Below, piece after piece: positions 8,997-18,248 of a stretch of DNA of 64,000 nt (position 1 is its first letter; the number at the start of each line of letters is the position of its first letter). Origin of the DNA: Oceanobacillus damuensis (GTDB taxonomy: Bacteria > Bacillota > Bacilli > Bacillales > Amphibacillaceae); assembly GCF_001618145.1 (NCBI RefSeq), contig NZ_LQNF01000009.1:1-64000 (forward strand), given 5' to 3'. The position numbers and the translations under genes were made by a program. Under the pieces are notes generated by a model. It saw only the letters and a list, made by a program, of their open reading frames with translations, was not told where the DNA came from and did no database searches.

Positions 8997-9617
8997 ATGG
9001 CAGAGCAACGTGAGTTTTTCTACAGAAGACTGCATTCATTCTTAGGTGTTGTTCCAATTGGTATATTCCTGGTGCAGCATTTAATAGTGAATCATTTTGC
9101 TGTGTATGGAGAAGAAAGTTTCAACCAGGCGGCAGGATTTATGGGAGGGCTTCCATTTGTACTGTTGCTGGAAATATTCGTAATCTATCTGCCAATTTTG
9201 TTTCATGCAATTTTAGGGGTATATATTGTTTTCACTGCAAGAAACAATGTAAGCAGGTACGGATTCTTCCGCAACTGGATGTTCAAAATTCAGCGTATTA
9301 CCGGGATCATCACACTTATATTTATCGTATGGCATGTATTCGAGACACGTGTTCAAATCGGTCTTGGCAATGCAGAGGCTAACTATACTCTAATGGAAGG
9401 CATTTTAACAAATCCTTTTATGTTCTGGTTCTACGTTATCGGTGTAATATCTACAGTATTCCACTTTGCTAACGGACTATGGAGCTTCCTGGTTACATGG
9501 GGAATTACACAATCTCCGAAATCACAACGAATTTCTACGTATGCATGTATCGTTGTTTTCTTTGCGGTCAGCTATTTGGGAATCAGAACGCTGATCAGAT
9601 TTGCGTATGGTGTTTAA
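8997..9617 (+). CDS. sdhC: Succinate dehydrogenase cytochrome b558 subunit
   Basis: A 206-residue membrane anchor with five hydrophobic segments and well-placed histidines for the two b hemes (LHSF near 13, VQHL near 28, LFHAI near 70, VWHVF near 113, VFHFANG near 155). It carries electrons from SdhB to menaquinone in the plasma membrane. ATG at 8997 follows AAGGGGGG; the longer open frame reaching back to 8838 crosses the promoter and is not used. First gene of sdhCAB. Confidence 0.95.
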   Translation: MAEQREFFYRRLHSFLGVVPIGIFLVQHLIVNHFAVYGEESFNQAAGFMGGLPFVLLLEIFVIYLPILFHAILGVYIVFTARNNVSRYGFFRNWMFKIQRITGIITLIFIVWHVFETRVQIGLGNAEANYTLMEGILTNPFMFWFYVIGVISTVFHFANGLWSFLVTWGITQSPKSQRISTYACIVVFFAVSYLGIRTLIRFAYGV

Positions 9618-9645
9618 TAGAAAGAGAAGGAGTGAGTAAAGCAAA

Positions 9646-11397
9646 ATGAATAATCGTAAAGTCGCTGTTGTCGGTGGCGGATTAGCCGGGTTAATGGCAA
9701 CCATAAAAGCAGCCGAAGCAGGCGTAAAAGTAGATCTGTTTTCTATCGTTCCTGTCAAACGCTCTCACTCTGTATGTGCTCAAGGTGGTATTAATGGAGC
9801 AGTAAATACAAAAGGGGAAGGAGATTCTCCTTGGCTTCACTTTGATGATACAGTGTATGGTGGGGACTTCTTGGCAAATCAGCCACAAGTAAAAGCTATG
9901 TGTGATGCAGCTCCAGGTATTATACATATGTTTGACCGTATGGGTGTTATGTTCAACCGTACGCCGGAAGGATTGTTGGACTTCCGTCGTTTTGGAGGTA
10001 CACAAATGCACCGTACAGCATATGCAGGAGCAACGACAGGTCAGCAGTTGTTATATGCACTTGATGAACAAGTACGTCGTTTTGAGGTTGAAGGCCTGGT
10101 TACGAAATATGAAGGCTGGGAATTCCTGCAGGCGGTAATTGATGAGAATGGTGTCGGCAGGGGAATCGTTGCACAAGACGTTAAAACACATGAAATTAAA
10201 GCGTTTCGCTCTGATGCAACCATCTTTGCTACTGGTGGACCGGGAATTATTTTCGGTAAATCAACAAATTCCATGATCAATACGGGATCTGCAGCAAGTG
10301 TCCTTTATCAGCAAGGAGCTAAGTATGCTAACGGAGAATTTATCCAAATTCATCCAACTGCTATTCCCGGCGATGATAAATTACGTCTCATGAGTGAATC
10401 TGCTCGTGGAGAAGGCGGACGTATTTGGACTTACAAAGATGGTGAACCGTGGTATTTCCTGGAGGAAAAATATCCTGCATACGGAAACCTTGTGCCGCGT
10501 GACATTGCAACACGTGAAATCTTTGATGTATGTGTCAACCAAAAACTTGGCATCAATGGAGAAAACATGGTTTATCTAGACCTTTCCCATAAGGATCCTA
10601 AGGAACTTGATATCAAACTTGGTGGAATCATCGAAATCTATGAAAAATTTGTTGGTGAGGATCCACGCAAGGTTCCGATGAAAATTTTCCCTGCAGTCCA
10701 TTATTCCATGGGCGGTCTATGGGTTGATGAAAGTCAGATGACAAGTATTCCTGGTATTTTCGCAGCTGGAGAATGTGATTATTCACAGCATGGCGGTAAC
10801 AGACTTGGAGCTAATTCACTGCTTTCCGCAATCTATGGAGGGATGGTCGCTGGACCGAAAGCTATCGAATATATTGACGGTCTCGACCTGCACGCAGATG
10901 ATCTCAATGAAGAGTTATTTGAATCATTGGAAAAAGAAGAGAAGAACAGCTTCGAACAGCTAATGAATATGGAAGGTACGGAAAACGCATACCAGATTCA
11001 TAGAGAGCTCGGAGAATGGATGACTGATAATGTTACAGTTGTGCGTGAAAATGACAAACTGCTAAAGACTGATGAGAAAATCAAAGAGTTACTTGAGCGT
11101 TGGGACAATATCAATATTAATGATACTTCCCGCTGGAGCAACCAAGGGGTAATGTTTACACGGCAACTGAAAAATATGCTCCATTTGGCCAGGGTGATTA
11201 CCATTGGAGCCTATAATCGTAATGAAAGCCGTGGTGCACATTACAAACCGGAATTTCCGGAACGTAATGATGAAGATTGGTTGAAAACAACGATTGCCGA
11301 GTTTGATGCTGCGGCAAAATCTCCTGTATTCAGTTATGAGGAAGTTGATGTATCGTTGATACCACCGCGTAAACGTGACTACACATCAAAACACTAA
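9646..11397 (+). CDS. sdhA: Succinate dehydrogenase flavoprotein subunit
   Basis: A 583-residue flavoprotein. The FAD-binding GGGLAGL loop (residues 10-16), the covalent flavin histidine in RSHSVCAQGG (His 41), the catalytic loop IHPTAIPG and the ESARGEGGRIW segment are all intact. It oxidises succinate to fumarate in the TCA cycle. AAGGAG precedes the ATG. The gene is 28 bp after sdhC and 16 bp before sdhB, and the length equals that of B. subtilis SdhA (586 aa). Confidence 0.97.
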   Translation: MNNRKVAVVGGGLAGLMATIKAAEAGVKVDLFSIVPVKRSHSVCAQGGINGAVNTKGEGDSPWLHFDDTVYGGDFLANQPQVKAMCDAAPGIIHMFDRMGVMFNRTPEGLLDFRRFGGTQMHRTAYAGATTGQQLLYALDEQVRRFEVEGLVTKYEGWEFLQAVIDENGVGRGIVAQDVKTHEIKAFRSDATIFATGGPGIIFGKSTNSMINTGSAASVLYQQGAKYANGEFIQIHPTAIPGDDKLRLMSESARGEGGRIWTYKDGEPWYFLEEKYPAYGNLVPRDIATREIFDVCVNQKLGINGENMVYLDLSHKDPKELDIKLGGIIEIYEKFVGEDPRKVPMKIFPAVHYSMGGLWVDESQMTSIPGIFAAGECDYSQHGGNRLGANSLLSAIYGGMVAGPKAIEYIDGLDLHADDLNEELFESLEKEEKNSFEQLMNMEGTENAYQIHRELGEWMTDNVTVVRENDKLLKTDEKIKELLERWDNININDTSRWSNQGVMFTRQLKNMLHLARVITIGAYNRNESRGAHYKPEFPERNDEDWLKTTIAEFDAAAKSPVFSYEEVDVSLIPPRKRDYTSKH

Positions 11398-11413
11398 GGA
11401 GGAGTAAATATAT

Positions 11414-12178
11414 ATGGCTGAACAAAGTAAAGTTACCTTTATTATAACTAGACAAGACGGCCCGGAATCTGCTCCTTACGAGGAAACGTTTGAAATTCCT
11501 TACCGGCAAAATATGAACGTTATATCCGGCCTTATGGAAATCAGACAAAATCCTGTCAATGCAAAAGGAGAAAAGACAACTCCGGTAATGTGGGATATGA
11601 ACTGTCTCGAAGAAGTTTGTGGAGCCTGTTCCATGGTCATCAACGGGACTGCCAGACAATCCTGTGCAGCATTGGTTGATCAGCTGGAGCAGCCGATTCG
11701 TCTCGAACCAATGTCAACATTTCCGGTAGTACGTGATTTAATCGTTGACCGTGAGCGCATGTTTGACGCATTGAAACAAGTGAAAGCATGGATTCCGATT
11801 GATGGTACGCATGACCTCGGACCAGGACCTCGTATGCCTGAGAACAAACGCCAGTGGGCTTATGAGCTATCTAAATGTATGACTTGCGGTGTATGTTTGG
11901 AAGCATGTCCAAATGTAAACGATAAATCAAACTTTATCGGACCGGCAGCAATTTCACAGGCACGCCTGTTCAATGCGCATCCAACTGGCGAGATGAATGC
12001 TAGTGATCGTTTGAATGGTTTAATGGAAGATGGCGGAATTGATGGATGTGGAAACTCACAGAACTGTGTGCAAGTTTGTCCTAAAGGGATTCCTTTGACA
12101 ACTTCCATAGCGGCAATGAACCGTGCTACAAATATCCAGGCATTCAAAAACTTCTTCGGAAGTGACAGCGCATTATAA
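11414..12178 (+). CDS. sdhB: Succinate dehydrogenase iron-sulfur subunit
   Basis: A 254-residue protein with three cysteine clusters: the N-terminal plant-type ferredoxin motif CLEEVCGACSM plus a later cysteine for [2Fe-2S], CMTCGVCLEACP for [4Fe-4S], and CVQVCPKGIP for [3Fe-4S]. It wires SdhA to the SdhC hemes. AAGGAGG sits upstream of the ATG. Last gene of the operon; a strong hairpin follows. Confidence 0.97.
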   Translation: MAEQSKVTFIITRQDGPESAPYEETFEIPYRQNMNVISGLMEIRQNPVNAKGEKTTPVMWDMNCLEEVCGACSMVINGTARQSCAALVDQLEQPIRLEPMSTFPVVRDLIVDRERMFDALKQVKAWIPIDGTHDLGPGPRMPENKRQWAYELSKCMTCGVCLEACPNVNDKSNFIGPAAISQARLFNAHPTGEMNASDRLNGLMEDGGIDGCGNSQNCVQVCPKGIPLTTSIAAMNRATNIQAFKNFFGSDSAL

Positions 12179-12194
12179 TAATGAGAATAATAGC

Positions 12195-12236
12195 AAGAAT
12201 GACCCTTACCTTTTCCAGGTTAGGGTCATTCTTGTA
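12195..12236 (+). terminator. sdhCAB terminator
   Basis: AAGAATGACCCTTACC pairs with GGTTAGGGTCATTCTT, giving a long stem 16 bp after the sdhB stop. The T tail is short. Confidence 0.8.
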
Positions 12237-12294
12237 ATAGGCTGTTTCTATAAGGTTGATACTGTGCTTACTCGCCCCAACGAAATAATTCTGC

Positions 12295-12885
12295 TTGTGT
12301 ATAAAATGTGTAGATTGCGACGGAACTTAGGCTTATTCCCAGAGATATATGCTTCTCCCGCCGTCCGGGATCGCTCTGGGCAGTCGCTTTCCGCGGGCAC
12401 GGCCTCAGCCCCGAAGAGAAAACCACTCTTCTGGTCTTCGGACACGTGCTTTTCCCGCAGGACAAGGAAGGCTTCGTCAGCTTTCACATCGCACGAAGAA
12501 AATTGGTTTTTATTTTCGAGGAGTCGACTGCCCGCCGCTCACCCGTACTGGTAAAGCTGTATAATTAGATTTTGTTATTAAGGATGCAGTTTATTAGCAG
12601 CAAACTTAACCAGCTCGGGGAAATACACGGAGACTCCGTGAAAATGCGTCCGCATTTTCTGCGTGCGATGTAGCGCTGCCGAAGCTTTCCTTGTCCTACG
12701 GGACGAGAGGCATAGGTGAGCCACTGAAATGCGTGATTCTTGAAGGGGCTCACCAGCCGCCTTAGGATGCGCGCAGTGTATTTCCCCGAGCGGTCGCCGA
12801 AGTATCTCGCTTCCATTATTCGTGCCAAAGTTCTAACACAAATAGAAGTTACGTCGCATTTTATATCTACTGCGAAGATTCTAAT
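12295..12885 (-). repeat. Intergenic two-module repeat, copy 2 (inverted, rearranged)
   Basis: On the reverse strand this copy reads module A (about 12830-12611) then module B (about 12490-12363), the same order as in the forward copies. Module A is bounded by inverted 15-mers, CTCGGGGAAATACAC (12614-12628) and GTGTATTTCCCCGAG (12776-12790). Module B keeps its core but one arm has been replaced: the expected partner of GTCCGGGATCGCTCTGGG is missing, and GACAAGGAAGGCTTCG (12461-12476) instead pairs with module A at 12680-12695. The terminal hairpin motif is at 12848-12875. Short frames inside it are repeat-derived. Confidence 0.8.
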
Positions 12886-12932
12886 ACTGAATATATAACG
12901 ATAAGAGCCTTATGAAAAAGGAGGAAAGGTAA

Positions 12933-13376
12933 GTGCGAACAATAAATTACATAGAGAATATGGAGCAATGGCGTTCAGAGTTCACGTTTCATATTCCTGT
13001 AAAAGTGCGATTTTCAGAAACGGATATGTACGGCCATGTTAATAATGTTTCTCCCTTTATTTATTTTGAAGAAGCCCGCATTGATTATATCAAGCATACA
13101 GGACTGCTGACAGACATGGCAAGCAAGGATGGGGCTGTTATTGTTGCGGATTTGCAATGTGATTATTTACAGCAAATATACTTTAGTGAAAAGTTAAAAA
13201 TGTATGTGAAGACACATTCTGTTGGAAACTCGTCCTTTGAACTTCATTATATGGCGATCAAAGATAATGGTGAGATCGCACTTACAGGTCGCGGCAGGAT
13301 GGTATACTTCAACCCACAGACAGGACGACCTCAGCCATTGTCAGAGTCAAAGAAAAAGCTGCTCGTGAAAAACTAA
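12933..13376 (+). CDS. ysmA: Acyl-CoA thioesterase, 4HBT family (YsmA)
   Basis: A 147-residue hot-dog-fold protein. The YbgC-type motif FSETDMYGHVNNVSPFIYFEEAR contains the catalytic aspartate and the HVNN turn, so it probably hydrolyses an acyl-CoA, though the substrate is unknown. GTG at 12933 follows AAGGAGG by 8 bp. The length and position beside gerE match YsmA of B. subtilis. It is separated from sdhB only by the repeat at 12295-12885, so in this lineage the repeat has landed between the two genes. Confidence 0.87.
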   Translation: MRTINYIENMEQWRSEFTFHIPVKVRFSETDMYGHVNNVSPFIYFEEARIDYIKHTGLLTDMASKDGAVIVADLQCDYLQQIYFSEKLKMYVKTHSVGNSSFELHYMAIKDNGEIALTGRGRMVYFNPQTGRPQPLSESKKKLLVKN

Positions 13377-13447
13377 ATTTCCTTTCGGAGACAGCTCTCG
13401 TTCAATTTATACAGGCTGGTTAGAGCATATTACTTTGCCAAGACAAT

Positions 13448-13482
13448 CAAAACCGACCCCCTGTTAAGGGAAGTCGGTTTTG
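13448..13482. terminator. Bidirectional terminator between ysmA and gerE
   Basis: AAAACCGAC...GTCGGTTTT with an inner CCCCTGTTAAGGG stem; A and T runs on the two sides let it serve both convergent genes. It abuts the gerE stop. Confidence 0.82.
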
Positions 13483-13707
13483 TTAGAGTTTTAATTCCCC
13501 CATGCGAAGAAGCTCGACTACGGCTTGTGATCGCCCCTTGACTCCCAATTTTTGCATAGCATTTGAAATATGGTTCCGGACAGTTTTTTCGGAAATAAAC
13601 AATTCTTGTGCTATTTCTTTTGTTGTCTTATCCTGCACTAATAGTTCAAACACTTCTTTTTCGCGTTTGGTTAATAATTGCTTCGGTTTGTACTCTTTGT
13701 CCTTCAA
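13483..13707 (-). CDS. gerE: Spore germination/coat transcription regulator GerE
   Basis: A 74-residue protein made almost entirely of one LuxR-type helix-turn-helix (LTKREKEVFELL...TTKEIAQELFISEKTVRNHISNAMQKLGVK), the exact size and form of GerE. GerE acts last in the mother cell, switching on late coat genes with SigK and repressing others. The start is TTG, preceded by AAGGAGGGGG. It is transcribed against its neighbours and has a consensus SigK promoter 60 bp upstream. Confidence 0.96.
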   Translation of the reverse strand: MKDKEYKPKQLLTKREKEVFELLVQDKTTKEIAQELFISEKTVRNHISNAMQKLGVKGRSQAVVELLRMGELKL

Positions 13708-13766
13708 ATGTTACCCCCTCCTTGCTCTATAGAGCTGCAGTATGAAGGGAAATTATTTAGTCAATA

Positions 13767-13795
13767 TAGCTTATGAAATGTTAAGCAAATAGTGC
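13767..13795 (-). promoter_or_regulatory. SigK promoter of gerE
   Basis: Read on the reverse strand: GCAC at 13795-13792, 16 bp, then CATAAGCTA at 13775-13767. The -10 is a perfect match to the SigK element CATAnnnTA and the -35 carries the required AC. gerE is a known SigK target in B. subtilis. Confidence 0.8.
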
Positions 13796-14027
13796 GCACA
13801 TTTCAGTCAAATATAGAGCGTTTTTTCAGTCGAATAGTTTTCAATTTAGAGGATATGGTTTACTATTAAGTTGATATTGAAATACATAAGCTATCCGTTT
13901 TCCTCTGGATGGGCAAAATCAGTAATTTTGAATATACTGTGAAGTACATGATAACTCTATATAGTACAATGTTTTTACCAGGGTATGTTAAACTGTTCGT
14001 TAATGATAATTGTAGGGGGTAACACTT

Positions 14028-14480
14028 TTGGGAAAAGATGCAACAATGGAATCCGTTAAGAAAATGGAGAAAAGACTTCGTTATATTTCCGGTATTATTA
14101 AGCAAAACGGCCGGAAAATATTAAATAATTATCCTATAACATCACCGCAATTTGTTGCATTGCAATGGCTGTTGGAAGAAGGGGACCTGACAATTGGCGA
14201 GTTATCCAATAAAATCAGTTTGGCCTTCAGTACGACAACTGACCTTGTTGATCGGATGGAAAAAAATGAACTTGTTGAGAGAGTCCGAGACACAAACGAC
14301 AGAAGAGTAGTAAGAATACATTTATTAAATAAAGGAAAGAAGATAATTCGTGAAGTAATCAAAAAACGCCAGGAATATCTTGGTGAAGTTCTTGAAAAGT
14401 TTAGTGATGAGGAAAAAGATTCATTAAACTACCTGCTTGATTTTCTTTATGAGGAAATGAAGTCTGTAAATGAAAAATAA
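14028..14480 (+). CDS. ysmB: MarR-family transcriptional regulator (YsmB)
   Basis: A 150-residue winged-helix protein of the MarR family: dimerisation helices at both ends and a central DNA-binding wing with LTIGELSNKISLAFSTTTDLVDRMEKNELVERVRDTNDRR. The start is TTG at 14028, 7 bp after AGGGGGT. It lies directly before racE with 21 bp between them, as in B. subtilis, so it is probably co-transcribed with the racemase gene. The ligand and targets are not known. Confidence 0.88.
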   Translation: MGKDATMESVKKMEKRLRYISGIIKQNGRKILNNYPITSPQFVALQWLLEEGDLTIGELSNKISLAFSTTTDLVDRMEKNELVERVRDTNDRRVVRIHLLNKGKKIIREVIKKRQEYLGEVLEKFSDEEKDSLNYLLDFLYEEMKSVNEK

Positions 14481-14501
14481 CAACAAAGAGGAGACAGTAT
14501 T

Positions 14502-15326
14502 TTGGATAGAGCGATCGGTGTTATCGATTCGGGGGTGGGAGGCTTGACCGTAGTCCATGAATTGATGAGGCAATTACCAAAGGAAAAACTTATATACCTG
14601 GGTGACACTGCCAGATGCCCATATGGCCCCAGAACGAAAGAAGAAGTACAAAGATTTACCTGGGAAATGGTAGAATTCTTATTGACCAAGGATATTAAAA
14701 TGCTTGTCATTGCCTGTAATACGGCAACTGCTTTCACACTTGAGGAACTAAAGGAAAAGCTGGATATTCCTGTCATTGGGGTTATTCATCCAGGTGCGAG
14801 AGCGGCGATAAAATTCACAAAAAATAATCAAGTTGGAATTATTGGTACGGAAGGCACGGTGAGAAGTGGTGCCTATACGAATGCATTAAAAAAAATTAAA
14901 ACGGATATCCACGTTAGTGCACTTGCGTGTCCACTATTCGTTCCGATTGTCGAAAAAGGTATACTGTCAGGAGCGCAGGCAAAAGAAGTTGTTAGCAAGT
15001 CATTGAGTCCATTGAAGACCGATAGGGAAATGGATACATTGATACTAGGCTGTACGCATTATCCGCTACTGAAGGATACGATCCAGGAGGTTATGGGTGA
15101 CCACGTAACCATCATATCTTCGAGTGAGGAAACAGCAAGGGAAATAAGTACCATTCTCGATGTTCAACAGTTATTGAACAAGGAAGAATTAAGTCCTGTC
15201 CATCAATTTTACACAACTGGAGATTTAGAGATTTTTATTGAAATATCGAAGAGCATTTTTAAAGAATCAAAGTTTCAAATGCTGACAATAAAGAAAGCAG
15301 CTATCAGCAAACAACAGGTGTCCTAA
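14502..15326 (+). CDS. racE: Glutamate racemase
   Basis: A 274-residue racemase that supplies D-glutamate for peptidoglycan. Both catalytic cysteines are in place: VIACNTAT in the first half and LGCTHYPLL in the second. N-terminal [10 protein letters not shown] and [11 protein letters not shown] complete the signature. The start is TTG, preceded by AGAGGAGA. It could be named murI; racE is used for synteny with B. subtilis. Confidence 0.95.
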   Translation: MDRAIGVIDSGVGGLTVVHELMRQLPKEKLIYLGDTARCPYGPRTKEEVQRFTWEMVEFLLTKDIKMLVIACNTATAFTLEELKEKLDIPVIGVIHPGARAAIKFTKNNQVGIIGTEGTVRSGAYTNALKKIKTDIHVSALACPLFVPIVEKGILSGAQAKEVVSKSLSPLKTDREMDTLILGCTHYPLLKDTIQEVMGDHVTIISSSEETAREISTILDVQQLLNKEELSPVHQFYTTGDLEIFIEISKSIFKESKFQMLTIKKAAISKQQVS

Positions 15327-15347
15327 AACGGGCACCTGATTTTTTTG
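15315..15347 (+). terminator. racE terminator
   Basis: CAGGTGTCC pairs with GGGCACCTG around TAAAAC, followed by seven T. The stem starts inside the last codons of racE. A long T/G-only tract continues to about 15372. Confidence 0.9.
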
Positions 15348-15430
15348 TTTTTGTTTTTTGTTTTTGTTTGGTCTATTTTTTTCTGAGGCTCGTATATATA
15401 GTAGTACAAACCATCGTAGGGGGGAATGAC

Positions 15431-16489
15431 ATGCGTAAGCGAGGAATGCTTTTGATTGGGACAATGAGTATTTCTGTAATACTTTCAGGCTGTTTTCAGG
15501 GGGAGCAATCTTTAGAAGAAATAGATCCGCCTCAGGATGCTGAAGCTGTGGATAATTTGGAAAATATAGCGGAAGAGGTAAATGAAGATACTGAGGTAGT
15601 AGCGGAAGAGACGGTTCCAAGGCAGCTGTTTTTAATTGATTCAAACGGAATGGTTGCTTCACAGACTCTTGAACTGCCAGCTCCGAATGCTAATGAGGTT
15701 GCAGCACAGGTGTTGGAGTATCTTGTGAAGGGCGGGCCGGTCACACCTATGTTACCAAATGGATTTCAGGCCGTTTTACCGGAAGGAACCGAAGTATTAG
15801 GTTTGAATCTTCAGGAAGATGGCACCATGATTGTGGATGTTTCCGAGGATTTTAAAAATTATGAGGGTACGGAGGAACTCAAGATTCTGGAATCCATGAC
15901 ACACACATTGACACAGTTTGAGAATGTGAGCAAGATCAAGTTAAGAATCAACGGGCAAGCACTCGATGAAATGCCTGTAAACGGGACTCCGATAGGTGAT
16001 GGCTACTCCCGTGTGAATGGAATAAATATCGTTGATACGGATACATTGGATTTGCTTGAAAGTAAACCTGTAACGATGTATTACCCAGCAGAGCATGATG
16101 AAAACCGGTATTATGTTCCGGTTACACAATATATTGAGGTTGATGATAACAATGAATTCAGTTCTATTATACAAGGATTGATAGATGGACCAGGCTTCCA
16201 AACAAATGTTGTGCATGTATTTAATTCGGAGACATTATTGGCGAGTGAACCAGTATTAACTGATGGGGTGCTCGAGATTGTATTTAATGACGGAATTCTA
16301 AAAGATAGCGACCAATCCGTCATATCAGATGAGGTAATGGAGACGATCGTACGGACATTAACAGAGCAGCGTAATGTGGAAGCAGTAAATGTAAAAGTTG
16401 AAAATGTTAATCAGTTAGTAAATGAAAATGGGGAAGCGTATTCGGAACCTGTAACGAAGGAAACATTTACCCCGACGGAAAGACTATAA
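15431..16489 (+). CDS. gerM: Sporulation/germination lipoprotein GerM
   Basis: A 352-residue lipoprotein with two GerMN domains. A signal peptide ends in the lipobox LSGC (about residues 15-18), followed by an acidic linker. Domain 1 spans roughly residues 55-180 and domain 2 roughly 205-330; each has the pattern of a hydrophobic strand, an L/I-L-x-G-P turn (YLVKGGPV, GLIDGPGF) and a V-x-V/F-ending strand. GerM is needed for spore engulfment and germination and acts outside the membrane. ATG at 15431 follows a GGGGGGA site. The position between racE and rph matches B. subtilis. Confidence 0.93.
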   Translation: MRKRGMLLIGTMSISVILSGCFQGEQSLEEIDPPQDAEAVDNLENIAEEVNEDTEVVAEETVPRQLFLIDSNGMVASQTLELPAPNANEVAAQVLEYLVKGGPVTPMLPNGFQAVLPEGTEVLGLNLQEDGTMIVDVSEDFKNYEGTEELKILESMTHTLTQFENVSKIKLRINGQALDEMPVNGTPIGDGYSRVNGINIVDTDTLDLLESKPVTMYYPAEHDENRYYVPVTQYIEVDDNNEFSSIIQGLIDGPGFQTNVVHVFNSETLLASEPVLTDGVLEIVFNDGILKDSDQSVISDEVMETIVRTLTEQRNVEAVNVKVENVNQLVNENGEAYSEPVTKETFTPTERL

Positions 16490-16519
16490 AAATAGGCTGA
16501 GCTCATCAGCCTATTTTTT
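16490..16519 (+). terminator. gerM terminator
   Basis: AATAGGCTGA pairs with TCAGCCTATT around GCTCA, followed by seven T, immediately after the gerM stop. Confidence 0.92.
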
Positions 16520-16539
16520 TAGCTATTTTACAGCAGAAC

Positions 16540-16745
16540 TTTTTGATTGGCACCTCACATATATCCCATGTCTGTTACGGACTTGAAAATCTATAACTAT
16601 GTAGTAACTGCCAGCTGATCTCCACTGTGGAGAATAGCGCACCTTAGGGTTCGGACTCAAAGAGCGTATGAAGTAATTTGCTTCCAGTATAGAGTGCCAC
16701 CGATCTAACTCAATAGAAGTTACGTCCATAGTTACTGTGAAAGTC
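16540..16745 (-). repeat. Degenerate remnant of the intergenic repeat
   Basis: The stretch GAAGTAATTTGCTTCCA...TCTAACTCAATAGAAGTTACGTC (about 16669-16725) aligns with the outer flank of copy 2 (12798-12856) and with the reverse complement of copy 3 (50660-50713). AGCGCACCTTAGG near 16638 resembles the module A edge. Modules A and B themselves are gone. It occupies most of the 370 bp between gerM and rph. Confidence 0.6.
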
Positions 16746-16859
16746 AAAAATCTGAATAGCGGTAAAACTTACGGAAAGAGCCAAATTAAAGGGTATCAGC
16801 GTGTCTCTTTTGTATAAAATATGATAAGCTATTGATTGTACGATGAGGAGGAAATAGTT

Positions 16860-17606
16860 ATGAGAAACGACCAACGAGAAGTCAACAATCTGAGACCGAT
16901 GAAAATTACTGCAAATTATATTAATCATCCGGAAGGTTCTGTCCTGATAGAGGCCGGTAATACAAAAGTAATCTGCAATGCTAGTATAGAAGACAGGGTT
17001 CCGCCATTTATGCGCGGTCAGGGGAAAGGCTGGATAACAGCAGAGTATGCCATGCTTCCGCGTGCAACTGCGCAACGTAACATAAGAGAATCCTCTAAAG
17101 GAAAAGTAAGTGGAAGAACAATGGAGATTCAAAGGCTAATTGGCCGTGCACTACGATCTGTAGTTGATTTGGACAAAATAGGCGAAAGAACGGTATGGGT
17201 GGATTGTGATGTGATCCAAGCTGATGGCGGTACGAGAACAGCATCCATAACAGGGGCTTTTGTTGCGGTCGTTCTTGCTTTCGGCAAGTTATTGGAGAAT
17301 AAGTCCCTTACAAAAATGCCGGTAAAAGACTATTTAGCTGCAATTTCAGTCGGAGTATTGCCTGATGGGACCGAGGTTCTTGATTTGGACTACGAGGAAG
17401 ATTTCAAGGCACTTGTCGATATGAATATTGTCATGACTGGTGCAGGGGAATTTGTTGAAATACAGGGAACCGGGGAAGAAGCTACTTTTTCCCATAACCA
17501 GCTGCAAAATATGTTGAAACTTGCCGATGAAGGTTTGCAGGAGATTGTGGAAAAGCAAAAAACGGTGATTGGCGGACTAGCTGAACGCATCGGCGAAACG
17601 AAGTAA
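16860..17606 (+). CDS. rph: Ribonuclease PH
   Basis: A 248-residue phosphorolytic 3'-5' exoribonuclease that trims tRNA precursors. Conserved segments [48 protein letters not shown] and [19 protein letters not shown] are intact. ATG at 16860 follows GAGGAGG; an in-frame ATG at 16836 would give an atypical extension. It is followed 24 bp later by rdgB, as in B. subtilis rph-ysnA. Confidence 0.96.
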   Translation: MRNDQREVNNLRPMKITANYINHPEGSVLIEAGNTKVICNASIEDRVPPFMRGQGKGWITAEYAMLPRATAQRNIRESSKGKVSGRTMEIQRLIGRALRSVVDLDKIGERTVWVDCDVIQADGGTRTASITGAFVAVVLAFGKLLENKSLTKMPVKDYLAAISVGVLPDGTEVLDLDYEEDFKALVDMNIVMTGAGEFVEIQGTGEEATFSHNQLQNMLKLADEGLQEIVEKQKTVIGGLAERIGETK

Positions 17607-17630
17607 TTATCTGATAAGGAGAAAATTGCA

Positions 17631-18224
17631 ATGAAGCAAATAATAATCGCTACGAAAAACAAAGGAAAAGCCAAAGAATTTAAAGAATTCTTTTCAAAAC
17701 ACAATATAGAGGCAATTTCATTATTGGATCTGGACCAGGATATCCCGGATGTGGAAGAAACCGGCTCCACATTTGAGGAAAATGCAGCACTAAAGGCAGA
17801 GCAAATCGCAGCGTTACTAGACACCCCAGTGCTTGCGGATGATTCCGGTTTGATGATTGATGCATTGGATGGCAGACCAGGTCTTTTTTCCGCCAGGTAT
17901 GCAGGAGAACCCAAAGACGATCAGGCGAACATAGATAAGGTGCTGGAGGAGATGAAGGAGATACCGGAACCGGAGAGGACTGCCAGGTTTATTTGTGTAT
18001 TGGCAGTTGCCATTCCAGGAGAAAGAACCATTTTCCGAACAGGTTATTGTGAGGGTAAAATCAATTTTACCGAAAGAGGTGAAAACGGTTTTGGCTATGA
18101 TCCGATCTTTACGCCGGAAGGTTATGAAGTAACCATGGCTGAGTTGACACCGGATGAAAAGAATCAAATAAGTCACCGAAAAGATGCGATTAGTCAATTG
18201 GAAAAATGGATACATACTCTATAG
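17631..18224 (+). CDS. rdgB: Non-canonical purine NTP pyrophosphatase (RdgB/HAM1)
   Basis: A 197-residue inosine/xanthosine triphosphatase that removes deaminated purine nucleotides from the pool. The family motifs are present: TKNKGKAKEF at the N-terminus, the catalytic ADDSGLMIDALDGRPG loop with ARYAGE, the GFGYDPIFTPEGY segment, and SHRKDAI near the end. AAGGAGA precedes the ATG. This is ysnA in B. subtilis nomenclature. Confidence 0.95.
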   Translation: MKQIIIATKNKGKAKEFKEFFSKHNIEAISLLDLDQDIPDVEETGSTFEENAALKAEQIAALLDTPVLADDSGLMIDALDGRPGLFSARYAGEPKDDQANIDKVLEEMKEIPEPERTARFICVLAVAIPGERTIFRTGYCEGKINFTERGENGFGYDPIFTPEGYEVTMAELTPDEKNQISHRKDAISQLEKWIHTL

Positions 18225-18248
18225 ACAGCAATATTCGGAGGGGATTAA

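Noticed and set aside
12123-12564. Several overlapping open frames between sdhB and ysmA
   Set aside because: They lie on both strands inside the GC-rich repeat modules, recur with other copies of the repeat, and have no ribosome sites.
15340-15372. T/G-only tract after racE
   Set aside because: It is the extended tail of the racE terminator; no further structure seen.
17390-17914. 174-codon reverse frame across rph and rdgB
   Set aside because: It is antisense to two well-identified genes and has no recognisable domain.
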